Source of the DNA: JBKECP01 sp047974765
Lineage (GTDB): Bacteria; Pseudomonadota; Gammaproteobacteria; Pseudomonadales; Halieaceae
Length of the DNA stretch: 64,000 nt
Direction of reading: 5' to 3'
Assembly (NCBI GenBank): GCA_047974765.1
Contig: JBKECP010000046.1
Coordinates: 62,001 to 126,000, forward strand
A program made the position numbers and the translations under genes. This document shows positions 34,339-42,393 of the stretch, in pieces. The notes beneath the pieces were generated by a model. It made no database searches. It was given only the letters and a program-made list of their open reading frames with translations, and had not been told where the DNA came from. Position 1 is the first letter of the stretch; each line of letters opens with the position of its first letter.

Positions 34339-34784
34339 AGCCAGCGCCGCACCCGCTGACAATAGGCGGGGAAATCTTCGGGAAAAAGCGCCATCAGCAT
34401 GGTCTCTTCCTGGCGGATAAAACGCTGCTGGATAATCAGCATAAACAGTGGCGGAACAATCAGGGCGACAGCTGCCCCCACAGTGATCGCCGTGCCCAAC
34501 AACACCAGCGTCATACCCAGATACATCGGGTTGCGGGTGTGCGCGTAAATACCGTTAGTGACCAATGCGCTCACTTTTTTAAAAGGCACCATATCCGTAC
34601 CCGCCCGGTGAAACAGTCCCCCGGCCACGATCAGCATAGCCAGCCCGGACACCAAAACAGCACCACCAATAGCCTGACTGAGACCACCGGTATAGCGCGG
34701 CCCCGGAAAAAATTCATTCAGACTGAAAATGGCAACAATACCAAATACGAGCCAGATGGGTGGATAAATAATCCGTTTGTACAT
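34335..34784 (-). CDS. isoprenylcysteine methyltransferase-like membrane protein
   Basis: 149 residues from ATG 34784, preceded by a perfect AGGAGG at 6 nt. Four hydrophobic segments; the C-terminal half has the ICMT/PEMT signature: HTRNPMYLGMTLVLLG and a final EETMLMALFPEDFPAYCQRVRRWL. Such proteins methylate small or lipid substrates using S-adenosylmethionine in the membrane; bacterial substrates are mostly unknown. It starts 14 bp after the ZIP transporter gene and probably shares its transcript. Confidence 0.8.
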   Translation of the reverse strand: MYKRIIYPPIWLVFGIVAIFSLNEFFPGPRYTGGLSQAIGGAVLVSGLAMLIVAGGLFHRAGTDMVPFKKVSALVTNGIYAHTRNPMYLGMTLVLLGTAITVGAAVALIVPPLFMLIIQQRFIRQEETMLMALFPEDFPAYCQRVRRWL

Positions 34785-34798
34785 ACGGGCCTCCTGTC

Positions 34799-35662
34799 TC
34801 AATGATGGGCCAAATGTGCGCCGGCCGGTTCCAGAGAACCCATCGCATAAGCCAATGCGATACCAACTATAAAAGCCAGAGTCAGCTTGCCCCGATCGTG
34901 ACTGTGAAATTGCACCTCAGGCAACAGATCGCTCAGTGCGATACAAATAAATGCACCGGCAGAAAAAGCCAGTGCAATAGCCACACCCAGGTTGCGATCA
35001 TCACCGGCCATATCAACACCGAAGTAGAATAACAAGGCTCCCAACGGACACATCAGAGCAAAACCGATATTAACCAGCCAACGCGCCTTCAAACTCCAGC
35101 CACCGGCCTCCATTACTGTAATAATTGACATTGCATCCAGCGGTTTATGCAGCAAAATTGCCAGAAAAACACCGACACCCAACAAACCGCCCATACTATC
35201 AGCGCCACTCTCACCCTGTAGAACAGCACCCAGCGCAATACCGTCAATCAGCGTATGCACGCCCAGACCCAGACCAATACCAACCCAGCTCAGGCTGTGT
35301 ATGCTACCGCTGTGGTGATTGTGGTGGCTGTAATCGTGATGATTGTGGCTTTGTGGTTCACCGTGACTAAAATCATGCTGGTGAAAGTGAAACAATCGCA
35401 GCAGCAGTAACATGACAACCAAACCGATCATCAGCCACCAGACCGTTTCATCAGCGGCATGATCACCGCCAAAGAGCGCCATACTGTGGGGTAACAGGTG
35501 ATAAAAGGCCACCCCAAGCATCAGGCCTGATACAAAACTCATCATCAGCTGGGTACGGTTGTGGGTCATCCGTATACGCTGGGTAATCCAGCCACCCATC
35601 AGGGAAAATACGGCAATGGCGACACAATAAAAACTGAGTAAAAAAACGGGCGATGCCGACAT
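34799..35662 (-). CDS. ZIP family divalent metal transporter
   Basis: 287 residues from ATG 35662; a TTG nine codons upstream is less likely. Eight hydrophobic segments. A His-rich cytoplasmic loop (HFHQHDFSHGEPQSHNHHDYSHHNHHSG) lies between segments 3 and 4, then GLGVHTLIDGIALGA and LLHKPLDAMS carry the metal-coordinating His and Asp residues of ZIP helices 4 and 5. It imports Zn2+ or a related metal. The gene precedes the methyltransferase on the same strand. No Zur or Fur box was recognised upstream. Confidence 0.9.
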   Translation of the reverse strand: MSASPVFLLSFYCVAIAVFSLMGGWITQRIRMTHNRTQLMMSFVSGLMLGVAFYHLLPHSMALFGGDHAADETVWWLMIGLVVMLLLLRLFHFHQHDFSHGEPQSHNHHDYSHHNHHSGSIHSLSWVGIGLGLGVHTLIDGIALGAVLQGESGADSMGGLLGVGVFLAILLHKPLDAMSIITVMEAGGWSLKARWLVNIGFALMCPLGALLFYFGVDMAGDDRNLGVAIALAFSAGAFICIALSDLLPEVQFHSHDRGKLTLAFIVGIALAYAMGSLEPAGAHLAHH

Positions 35663-35875
35663 GCGGGATAATCCGGTCACTAAGTGCAAGGTGGGCGCTG
35701 ATTATTCCACACTTGCCCGCAGCCTTAAATGCAAGTCAAGAGCCATGCAGATAAAATTTGCTTTACACTGATCGCCACACGTTGAATTGACAGAACAAAA
35801 GACTCTCGTTAGCGTGAGCCGATATAAATAAAAAAGTCGAATCCAATGGCCTCAGCCAGGAACAGAGAGAACAAC

Positions 35876-36964
35876 ATGATGAGTACCGCTTGGCTGGCCG
35901 GTCCCGAACGTTCACTGACACGCTTTGCTGAAAAACCCAGGTACAGGGAAGGCCTCTACCGGGTTAGCGCCGACTGCTACGCCTGGCTTGTGCCCAATGG
36001 TGCCTGGGGTGAAACCAACATTGGTTTGATTGACTGTGGCCGCGAGAGTGTATTGATAGATACCTGTTGGGATTTACACTACACCACAGAAATGCTGGAT
36101 TTCATGCATCCGGTAGTGGCGCATGCGCCCATCACTCACATTATCAATACCCATGCAGATGGCGACCACTGCTGGGGCAATCAGCTCTTTGGCAACACAC
36201 GCATTATCAGCTCACAGGCTTGTGCCAGACACATTCATCACACCAGTCCGACAGCAATGAATGCGATCAAAAATATTGCCGGTATTGCCCGCCACCTGCC
36301 ATTGCGGAGTATGCGTGACTTCGGCCACTATATGGGCGCCATGCTCAAACCCTACGACTTCAGCGGTATCAATGTACAGGCCGCCACCGAAACTTTCGTA
36401 CAGGAAAAACAGTTACGCATTGGCAATATCGAGTTACAGCTGATTCAGGTTGGCCCCGCTCATACCGATGGTGACACTATTATTTACATACCTGAACGCA
36501 ACACAGCTTACAGCGGGGATATTGTTTTTGCCGACTCCACACCTGTGGCCTGGGCTGGCCCTGTCGAAAATATCGTACAGGCACTGCGGCACCTGCTTGC
36601 ATTGAAAGTGGACATTCTGGTGCCAGGACATGGACCATTGGCCACACCTGCAATAGTGCAGCAACAGATCGACTATTGGGAGTTTTTACAGGAAAACCTC
36701 TATCAGAGCTGCCAGCAGGGCATTGCCCCCCAGGATGCGGCCAGACAGCTATTGCTCTCTGCCCGTTTTGGCAATAGCCCTTTTGCCAACTGGGGCTCTC
36801 CTGAACGAGCCGTTACCAGTGCTTTCACACTCTACCGCCACTGGGGCATAAAGTTACCCGGGCTGCCCGACAAGCTGAACATCCTGAATGTGCTGAGGCA
36901 CCAGGCCGGTACGGCCATGCGCCTGCCTCATGCCTCCCCGGCTGCAATGCACAGCTGGGATTAA
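35876..36964 (+). CDS. metallo-beta-lactamase fold hydrolase
   Basis: 362 residues from ATG 35876, with GAGAG about 7 nt upstream; ATG 35846 is possible. The metal site THADGDHCWGN (HxxxDH; first His position kept, second replaced by Gly) lies near residue 105, a further His in GPAHTDGDTIIYIPE near 200, Asp in YSGDIVFAD and the final His in VPGHGPLA near 255, so a binuclear metal centre is likely. A C-terminal helical segment (from about 280) is additional. Substrates of such proteins vary widely (lactones, glyoxalase adducts, phosphodiesters, aryl sulfates). No informative neighbour. Confidence 0.8.
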   Translation: MMSTAWLAGPERSLTRFAEKPRYREGLYRVSADCYAWLVPNGAWGETNIGLIDCGRESVLIDTCWDLHYTTEMLDFMHPVVAHAPITHIINTHADGDHCWGNQLFGNTRIISSQACARHIHHTSPTAMNAIKNIAGIARHLPLRSMRDFGHYMGAMLKPYDFSGINVQAATETFVQEKQLRIGNIELQLIQVGPAHTDGDTIIYIPERNTAYSGDIVFADSTPVAWAGPVENIVQALRHLLALKVDILVPGHGPLATPAIVQQQIDYWEFLQENLYQSCQQGIAPQDAARQLLLSARFGNSPFANWGSPERAVTSAFTLYRHWGIKLPGLPDKLNILNVLRHQAGTAMRLPHASPAAMHSWD

Positions 36965-36979
36965 CGCTGTAACCAAAAA

Positions 36980-38137
36980 CTACAACAGCACCAGATTATC
37001 GCGGTGGATCAGCTCATCATCACCACAATATCCAAGTATTTCAGTGATCATGGTCGAAGGCTTGCCCAGTAAGCGGCGTACCTCATCAGCACTGTAATTA
37101 ATCAGCCCACGGGCTATTTCACGCCCCTGGACATCGCGGCAGGTAACCATATCACCGCGCTGGAAGTTACCTTCAACCGCCGTCACCCCCACTGGCAACA
37201 GGCTGCGACCAGATTCGCACAGCACTTTGACTGCACCATCATCAATCTCGACACTGCCCGGCACCCGGATCATACCCGCCAGCCACTGCTTGCGCGCATT
37301 CTGGGGTTGTTTACCCGTGCGCAGCCAGGTGCCCAGTTCAGCACCTGTACTGATACTGACCATGACCTTTGGCTCGCGCCCTGAGGCGATCACTGTTTCT
37401 GTACCTGAACGCGCCGCCAGCCGGGCTGCCCTCAGCTTGGTAATCATTCCTCCACGACCAAGGACACCGCCGTCACCGGCCATACCATCCAGTTCCGGCG
37501 CATGGACATCACACTGCCTGATAAGGCGTGCATCCGGCTTTTGTCGGGGATCGGCATCAAACAGACCCTGCTGGTCGGTCAGCAGCAGCAGTGCATCAGC
37601 ATCAATCAGATTGGCCACCAATGCCGCCAGAGAATCGTTATCGCCAAAACGGATTTCATCGGTGACTACGGTGTCATTTTCATTGACCACTGGCATCACC
37701 CCAAAACGCAACAGGGTGTTGAGGGTACCCCGCGCGTTCAGGTAGCGATCACGGGCCAGCACGTCATCGTGACCCAGCAGTACCTGAGCAGTGGCGATGC
37801 CGTAGTCCCGGAAAGTATTTTCATAGCTCTGCACCAGTACTGACTGGCCGACAGCCGCCGCCGCCTGCAACTCGTGCAGCGCTGTGGGTCGAGCCGACCA
37901 TTGCAGACGCACGACCCCCGCGGCCACAGCACCGCTGGATACCAGCACCACTTCACAACCACGCTCGCGCAGAGCCACCAGCTGGGCCACCAGATCAGCG
38001 ATAATAGCCGGATCCAGTCCTTTGCCATCGTTGGTTAACAGGGCACTGCCCACTTTAACAACCCAGCGCCTGGCCTCGGCCAGCTCCTTGCGTTGTATCA
38101 CCCCGGTCTCCGCCTGCTGCTGTTGGCTACTGCACAT
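36980..38137 (-). CDS. proB: glutamate 5-kinase
   Basis: 385 residues from ATG 38137; the frame is open upstream but lies within obgE. The amino acid kinase domain contains VVKVGSALLTNDGKG, VSSGAVAAGV, NENDTV and FGDNDSLAA; the C-terminal PUA domain starts near residue 285 (GSVEIDDGAVKVL...). ProB phosphorylates glutamate in proline synthesis and is normally inhibited by proline. The start overlaps the obgE stop by 11 bp, so translation is probably coupled; this gene order is widespread in gammaproteobacteria. Confidence 0.96.
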   Translation of the reverse strand: MCSSQQQQAETGVIQRKELAEARRWVVKVGSALLTNDGKGLDPAIIADLVAQLVALRERGCEVVLVSSGAVAAGVVRLQWSARPTALHELQAAAAVGQSVLVQSYENTFRDYGIATAQVLLGHDDVLARDRYLNARGTLNTLLRFGVMPVVNENDTVVTDEIRFGDNDSLAALVANLIDADALLLLTDQQGLFDADPRQKPDARLIRQCDVHAPELDGMAGDGGVLGRGGMITKLRAARLAARSGTETVIASGREPKVMVSISTGAELGTWLRTGKQPQNARKQWLAGMIRVPGSVEIDDGAVKVLCESGRSLLPVGVTAVEGNFQRGDMVTCRDVQGREIARGLINYSADEVRRLLGKPSTMITEILGYCGDDELIHRDNLVLL

Positions 38138-39317
38138 ATTCGACGTCAACATCATCATCAAAGTCATCGTTATTATCTTCTGCCGCCTCAGCCCTTGCCT
38201 GCCGCCGCCGCAACTGTAGCTCGGCAATACGCTCGCGGGCTTCGCACTGCATCTGCGTCTGCTGCTCGCGTTCGGTCGCAGCCACCTCCGGGTCCGTCTG
38301 CTCACGCTCTCGCTGGGCCTCCAGCTGCAACATCATCTGCTGACAGAGCTGTTCTGTACCGGTAGCACTAATGGCCGAAATTTCATAGACCGGCCCCTGC
38401 CAGCCGAGGGTCTCAATCAGCGCCGCCCGCCGCTCAACCAGCTCATCAGCGCTCAGCAAATCAGTCTTGTTCAGCACCAGCCAACGCGGCCGCGCAGCCA
38501 GTGTCGGGCTGAAACGCTCCAGCTCGCGCACAATAGACAATGCCGCCTCGGCCGGTGTGAGTTCATCCCAGGGCGCCATATCAACAATGTGCAGCAAAAT
38601 ACGGTTGCGGGTCAGGTGTTTGAGAAAGCGAATACCCAGTCCGGCCCCCTCAGAAGCACCTTCGATCAACCCGGGGATATCAGCCACGACAAAGGAGCGG
38701 TGTGCATCAACCTTGACCACGCCGAGACTGGGTACCAGCGTGGTAAAGGGATAATTGGCCACCTTCGGCGTGGCCGCCGATACCGCCCGGATAAAGGTTG
38801 ATTTACCGGCATTGGGCAAGCCCAACAGGCCGACATCAGCCAGCACCTTCAACTCCAGCTTGAGATTGCGCTGTTCGCCCTCGCTACCCGGCGTGGTCTG
38901 CCGCGGCGCACGGTTGGTACTGGATTTGAAACGGGTATTGCCAAGGCCATGAAAACCGCCCTGGGCCACCTTCAGTTGCTGCCCGACGCCCGACAGATCG
39001 CCCAGTATTTCGCCGCTGTCCTCGTCGATAATGGTGGTACCCACTGGCACTTTCAGCAGCAGGTCCTGACCGCTCTTGCCAGTACAATTACGACCGCGGC
39101 CCGGCTCGCCACTGTCGGCGCGATAAGAACGCACATAGCGATAGTCAACCATGGTATTAAGGCTATCGTCCGCCTGTATGATCACACTGCCGCCATCGCC
39201 GCCATCACCACCGTCGGGGCCACCCTTTTCAATGTATTTTTCCCGCCGAAAACTCAGGCAGCCGTTGCCACCTTTGCCAGCGAAAATTTTAATGCTTGCT
39301 TCATCTACAAATTTCAT
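38127..39317 (-). CDS. obgE: GTPase ObgE/CgtA
   Basis: 396 residues from ATG 39317. The N-terminal glycine-rich Obg fold (1-158; KGGPDGGDGGDGGSV) is followed by the G domain with GLPNAGKSTF (P-loop), DIPGLIEGA (switch II) and NKTD. The acidic C-terminal tail (DDFDDDVDVEYV) is preceded by a long charged helix. ObgE acts in 50S maturation and links ribosome assembly to ppGpp and DNA replication. It lies downstream of a terminator that separates it from rpmA, so it is expressed by read-through or its own promoter. Confidence 0.97.
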   Translation of the reverse strand: MKFVDEASIKIFAGKGGNGCLSFRREKYIEKGGPDGGDGGDGGSVIIQADDSLNTMVDYRYVRSYRADSGEPGRGRNCTGKSGQDLLLKVPVGTTIIDEDSGEILGDLSGVGQQLKVAQGGFHGLGNTRFKSSTNRAPRQTTPGSEGEQRNLKLELKVLADVGLLGLPNAGKSTFIRAVSAATPKVANYPFTTLVPSLGVVKVDAHRSFVVADIPGLIEGASEGAGLGIRFLKHLTRNRILLHIVDMAPWDELTPAEAALSIVRELERFSPTLAARPRWLVLNKTDLLSADELVERRAALIETLGWQGPVYEISAISATGTEQLCQQMMLQLEAQREREQTDPEVAATEREQQTQMQCEARERIAELQLRRRQARAEAAEDNNDDFDDDVDVEYVQ

Positions 39318-39400
39318 GATTCCGGTCTCTGCCGACCACTTCGCCACTGCTCACTTTACGCTGCAGCTGTTAATCAGGCCACACTATCAGGCTGTAAGGC

Positions 39401-39434
39401 AAAAAAAAGCCCCGTCATCTGACGAGGCTTTTTT
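39401..39434 (-). terminator. terminator between rpmA and obgE
   Basis: AGCC-t-CGTC, loop, GACG-g-GGCT with A8 on one side and T6 on the other; works on either strand. It should reduce obgE-proB expression relative to the ribosomal proteins. Confidence 0.8.
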
Positions 39435-39451
39435 GTTCCATGAATGTTTGT

Positions 39452-39709
39452 TCAGGCACTCACCACCTGTACAAACTTGCGGCTCTTCGGACCTTTGACT
39501 ACAAATTCCACCTTGCCATCAGCAATGGCGAACAGGGTGTGATCCTTGCCGATGCGAACATTATCACCTGCGTGAAAACGGGTACCGCGCTGACGCACCA
39601 GGATATTGCCTGCTTTTACGGCCTGACCACCGAAACGCTTGACGCCGAGGCGCTTGCTTTCCGAATCACGACCGTTACGAGTACTACCACCAGCTTTCTT
39701 GTGTGCCAT
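39452..39709 (-). CDS. rpmA: 50S ribosomal protein L27
   Basis: 85 residues. MAHKKAGGSTRNGRDSESKRLGVKRFGGQAVKAGNILVRQRGT is the standard L27 start; its N-terminus reaches the peptidyl transferase centre. No cleavable N-terminal extension of the Firmicutes type. It follows rplU by 15 bp, the universal pair. Confidence 0.98.
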   Translation of the reverse strand: MAHKKAGGSTRNGRDSESKRLGVKRFGGQAVKAGNILVRQRGTRFHAGDNVRIGKDHTLFAIADGKVEFVVKGPKSRKFVQVVSA

Positions 39710-39724
39710 AGTCGATTATCTCCT

Positions 39725-40033
39725 TTACGCCGTAATGCCGGTAATCTTCACTTCGGTATACCACTGGCGGTGGCCAGTTTCTTTCCGGTAGTGTTTGCGG
39801 CGGTTAAATTTGACGATTTTTACCTTGGCGTGACGGCCATGACCAACCACCTCGGCAGTGACTTTGGCACCAGCCAAAACGGGGGTGCCAATCCTGACAC
39901 TGTCACCACTGACCATCAGCACCTTGTCAAATTCGACAGATTCGCCCGTGGCCACTTCAAGCTTTTCCAACTTGAGGGTTTCACCCTCGATAACACGGTG
40001 TTGTTTACCACCGCTTTCAATAACTGCGTACAT
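39725..40033 (-). CDS. rplU: 50S ribosomal protein L21
   Basis: 102 residues, full length (103 in E. coli). MYAVIESGGKQHRVIEGETLKLEKL and the C-terminal KFNRRKHYRKETGHRQWYTEVKITGI match L21, which binds 23S rRNA near L20. It has a GGAG ribosome site and a long leader of about 130 nt containing an attenuator-like hairpin. Confidence 0.98.
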   Translation of the reverse strand: MYAVIESGGKQHRVIEGETLKLEKLEVATGESVEFDKVLMVSGDSVRIGTPVLAGAKVTAEVVGHGRHAKVKIVKFNRRKHYRKETGHRQWYTEVKITGITA

Positions 40034-40066
40034 TCTTGCGCTCCGTTCAATTGGCCTGCTCGCAGT

Positions 40067-40089
40067 AAAAAACCCTTGTAAATCAAGGG
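40067..40089 (-). terminator. attenuator-like hairpin in the rplU leader
   Basis: Minus strand: CCCTTG-ATTTA-CAAGGG directly followed by TTTTTT, a compact intrinsic terminator placed 34 bp before the rplU ATG, inside the predicted leader. Genes beyond it are expressed only if RNA polymerase reads through. Confidence 0.6.
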
Positions 40090-40165
40090 GGCAGAGTCAG
40101 GCATAAACAGTTCCAACACACTGACACCACAAAACAAATACCCGGAGCCAGCGCAGAGGGCGGCG

Positions 40166-40194
40166 ATTCTACTAAAATGCCGCGCCCGCAGCAA
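40166..40194 (-). promoter_or_regulatory. rplU-rpmA promoter
   Basis: Minus strand -35 TTGCTG (40194-40189), 17-bp spacer, -10 TAGAAT (40171-40166). Transcription would begin near 40159 and give a leader of about 125 nt. Confidence 0.55.
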
Positions 40195-40234
40195 GCACAC
40201 CGGGCCAGCGACCAATGATCGTCAAGCGCCCACC

Positions 40235-40263
40235 TTGACACTCAACCAGTGGCAACCTAGCAT
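40235..40263 (+). promoter_or_regulatory. ispB promoter
   Basis: Perfect -35 TTGACA (40235-40240), exactly 17-bp spacer, -10 TAGCAT (40258-40263). The transcript would start near 40271, about 33 nt before the ispB ATG. Confidence 0.65.
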
Positions 40264-40303
40264 TCCCCCACCTTTTTATTTAGCTTCCACTACCAACGCG
40301 TTC

Positions 40304-41266
40304 ATGCAGCAAATACGCACTACCGTTGCCAGCGAATTCGAGGCCGTGAACCGCCTGATCATCAGGCAGCTCGAATCCGATGTCGCTCTTGTCGAAAACA
40401 TTGGCCATTACATCGTCGATGCGGGGGGCAAGCGCCTGCGCCCCCTGCTCGCCCTGCTCTGCGGTGCAGCTGCCGGTGGCTGCACTGAACGCCATATTAC
40501 TTTTGCAGCAGTAATCGAGTTTATTCACACCGCCACTTTACTGCACGATGACGTTGTTGATATTTCCACTTTGCGCCGCGGCCGCCCCACCGCCAATGCT
40601 GAATTTGGTAATGCGCCCAGCGTATTAGTGGGCGACTTTCTCTATACCCGCGCCTTTCAGCTGATGGTGGACCTGGCTGATATGGACGTACTGCGACATA
40701 TGGCCGACACCACTAATACCATTGCCGAGGGCGAAGTACTGCAACTCGTGCGCGCCGGCAACCCGGACACTTCCGAGGCCGATTACCTGCAAGTGATCAC
40801 CCGCAAGACTGCCGTATTGTTTGCTGCGGCCTGTCACGGCGCAGCCACCCTGAGCGGCCTGAATGGCAAGCAGCGTCAGCAACTGGCGGATTTTGGACTG
40901 AATCTCGGCATTGCCTTCCAGATGATTGACGATGTACTGGACTACGAGGGCGACCCGGCCACCATGGGTAAAAATGTGGGCGATGACCTTACTGAAGGCA
41001 AGGTTACCCTGCCTCTGATTCATGTTATGGCCACCGGTCCCGATGCTGATCGCTTGCTGGTGCGCGAGGCAATCAGCAGTAAGTCTGCTGAGCAGCTCAA
41101 TGCTATTGTCGAGGCTGTCCAGCGCAGCGGCGGCTGCGACATTACCCGCGAGCGGGCACAGCAGTATCACGACAAAGCACTCTCCTGCCTTGAAGATATG
41201 ACCGACAGCCCGGCCAGAGAGGCTCTACTGGCTATTACTGCCCTGTCTGTGCGGCGCGATCACTGA
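40304..41266 (+). CDS. ispB: octaprenyl/polyprenyl diphosphate synthase
   Basis: 320 residues from ATG 40304. The trans-prenyltransferase motifs are present: GKRLRPLLALL, the first Asp-rich motif LLHDDVVD near residue 82 and the second FQMIDDVLDYEGD near 205. IspB makes the side chain of ubiquinone; its chain length cannot be read here. Divergent from rplU, as in most gammaproteobacteria. Confidence 0.94.
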   Translation: MQQIRTTVASEFEAVNRLIIRQLESDVALVENIGHYIVDAGGKRLRPLLALLCGAAAGGCTERHITFAAVIEFIHTATLLHDDVVDISTLRRGRPTANAEFGNAPSVLVGDFLYTRAFQLMVDLADMDVLRHMADTTNTIAEGEVLQLVRAGNPDTSEADYLQVITRKTAVLFAAACHGAATLSGLNGKQRQQLADFGLNLGIAFQMIDDVLDYEGDPATMGKNVGDDLTEGKVTLPLIHVMATGPDADRLLVREAISSKSAEQLNAIVEAVQRSGGCDITRERAQQYHDKALSCLEDMTDSPAREALLAITALSVRRDH

Positions 41267-41438
41267 TTCAGCAAACCGCATAAAACTGTAAACGCTGACG
41301 TGTCTGCTTTACTCCGTTGACTGTACTTTACTATACGATATGTGCAGCTTTTGCCCGCACGGCGTCTTTGGACCATCACCTGACAACAGCACACCATACA
41401 ATCACTGCTTAACCAGCAACAGCAAGGGAGCGATCACG

Positions 41439-42296
41439 ATGAGCAGCAGACAAAAACCCGGCCCGGTGCTTGTTACCGGCGCAAACTCCGGCTTTGGCCT
41501 GGCCGCCACTTTGCGTTTTGCCAGGCGCGGCTGGGATACCTGGGGCACCGTTCGCTCTAGGGCCAAGGCCAACATCCTGACCGCTGCGGCCAAAGAAGCC
41601 GGAGTCAGCGAGCGGGTGCATCCGCTGGTACTGGATGTATCCAATCACGATGCGCTGACCAAAGCCTGGCCCAGGCTGCCGCCCTTTTACGCCGTCATCA
41701 ACAATGCAGGCTACTCTGAACTGGGCGCAGTTGAGGATATCAGCGCTGATCAAGCCAAAGATCAACTGAACGTTAACCTGATCGCACCCGCTGTTATTGC
41801 CAGGCTGGCTCTGCCCGCCATGCGTGAACGGGGCGAAGGTCGCATTATTATGGTGTCATCAGTTGCTGGCCGGGTTGCTATTTTGCCTTTAAACGGCTGG
41901 TACCACGCCTCCAAATTTGGCCTGGAAGCCCTGTCTGATGTGCTGCGTATGGAAGTAGCCAGTTTCGGAGTTAAAGTCTGCATTGTCGAACCGGGTACCT
42001 TCAAGACCAATATCGACGTTGCAGCCCAGCAAACAGCCGCTGCCAGAGCATATGAAGATTCACCATACCAAAAGGTCTACAAACGTATTGAACGCAGCGC
42101 CAACCTCATCAAATATGCACCGCCTGCGGATATTGTTGCACGCACGATTGTATCAGCGGTTGAAAGCCGACGTCCCCGTCGGCGCTATCTTGTGGGTGCC
42201 GATGCACTGGCGGCAGTAGCTGGCAATGCACTTATCCCACGAGCCTTCCTTGACAACGCCACCCGCCTGCTCGCTGGCCTTCGCAGTAAAAACTGA
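41439..42296 (+). CDS. SDR family oxidoreductase
   Basis: 285 residues from ATG 41439, with AAGGGAG upstream. The Rossmann motif TGANSGFG is at about residues 14-21, NNAG near 88, catalytic Ser in VSSVAG and the YHASK (YxxxK) near 155. The following segment (FGLEALSDVLRMEVASFGVKVCIVEPGTFKTNI) matches the retinol-dehydrogenase-like class of SDRs. The C-terminus (ALIPRAFLDNATRLLAGL) may contact membrane. Substrate unknown. It lies 172 bp after ispB. Confidence 0.85.
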   Translation: MSSRQKPGPVLVTGANSGFGLAATLRFARRGWDTWGTVRSRAKANILTAAAKEAGVSERVHPLVLDVSNHDALTKAWPRLPPFYAVINNAGYSELGAVEDISADQAKDQLNVNLIAPAVIARLALPAMRERGEGRIIMVSSVAGRVAILPLNGWYHASKFGLEALSDVLRMEVASFGVKVCIVEPGTFKTNIDVAAQQTAAARAYEDSPYQKVYKRIERSANLIKYAPPADIVARTIVSAVESRRPRRRYLVGADALAAVAGNALIPRAFLDNATRLLAGLRSKN

Positions 42297-42393
42297 TGAC
42301 CTTTGATAGCCTGAGTGGGCCGCTTTACAGCAGCCCACAGGCCTTCTTATACTCATGCGTTTTTTCACTGTATGTTCAAGTCTGGGCAAAATA

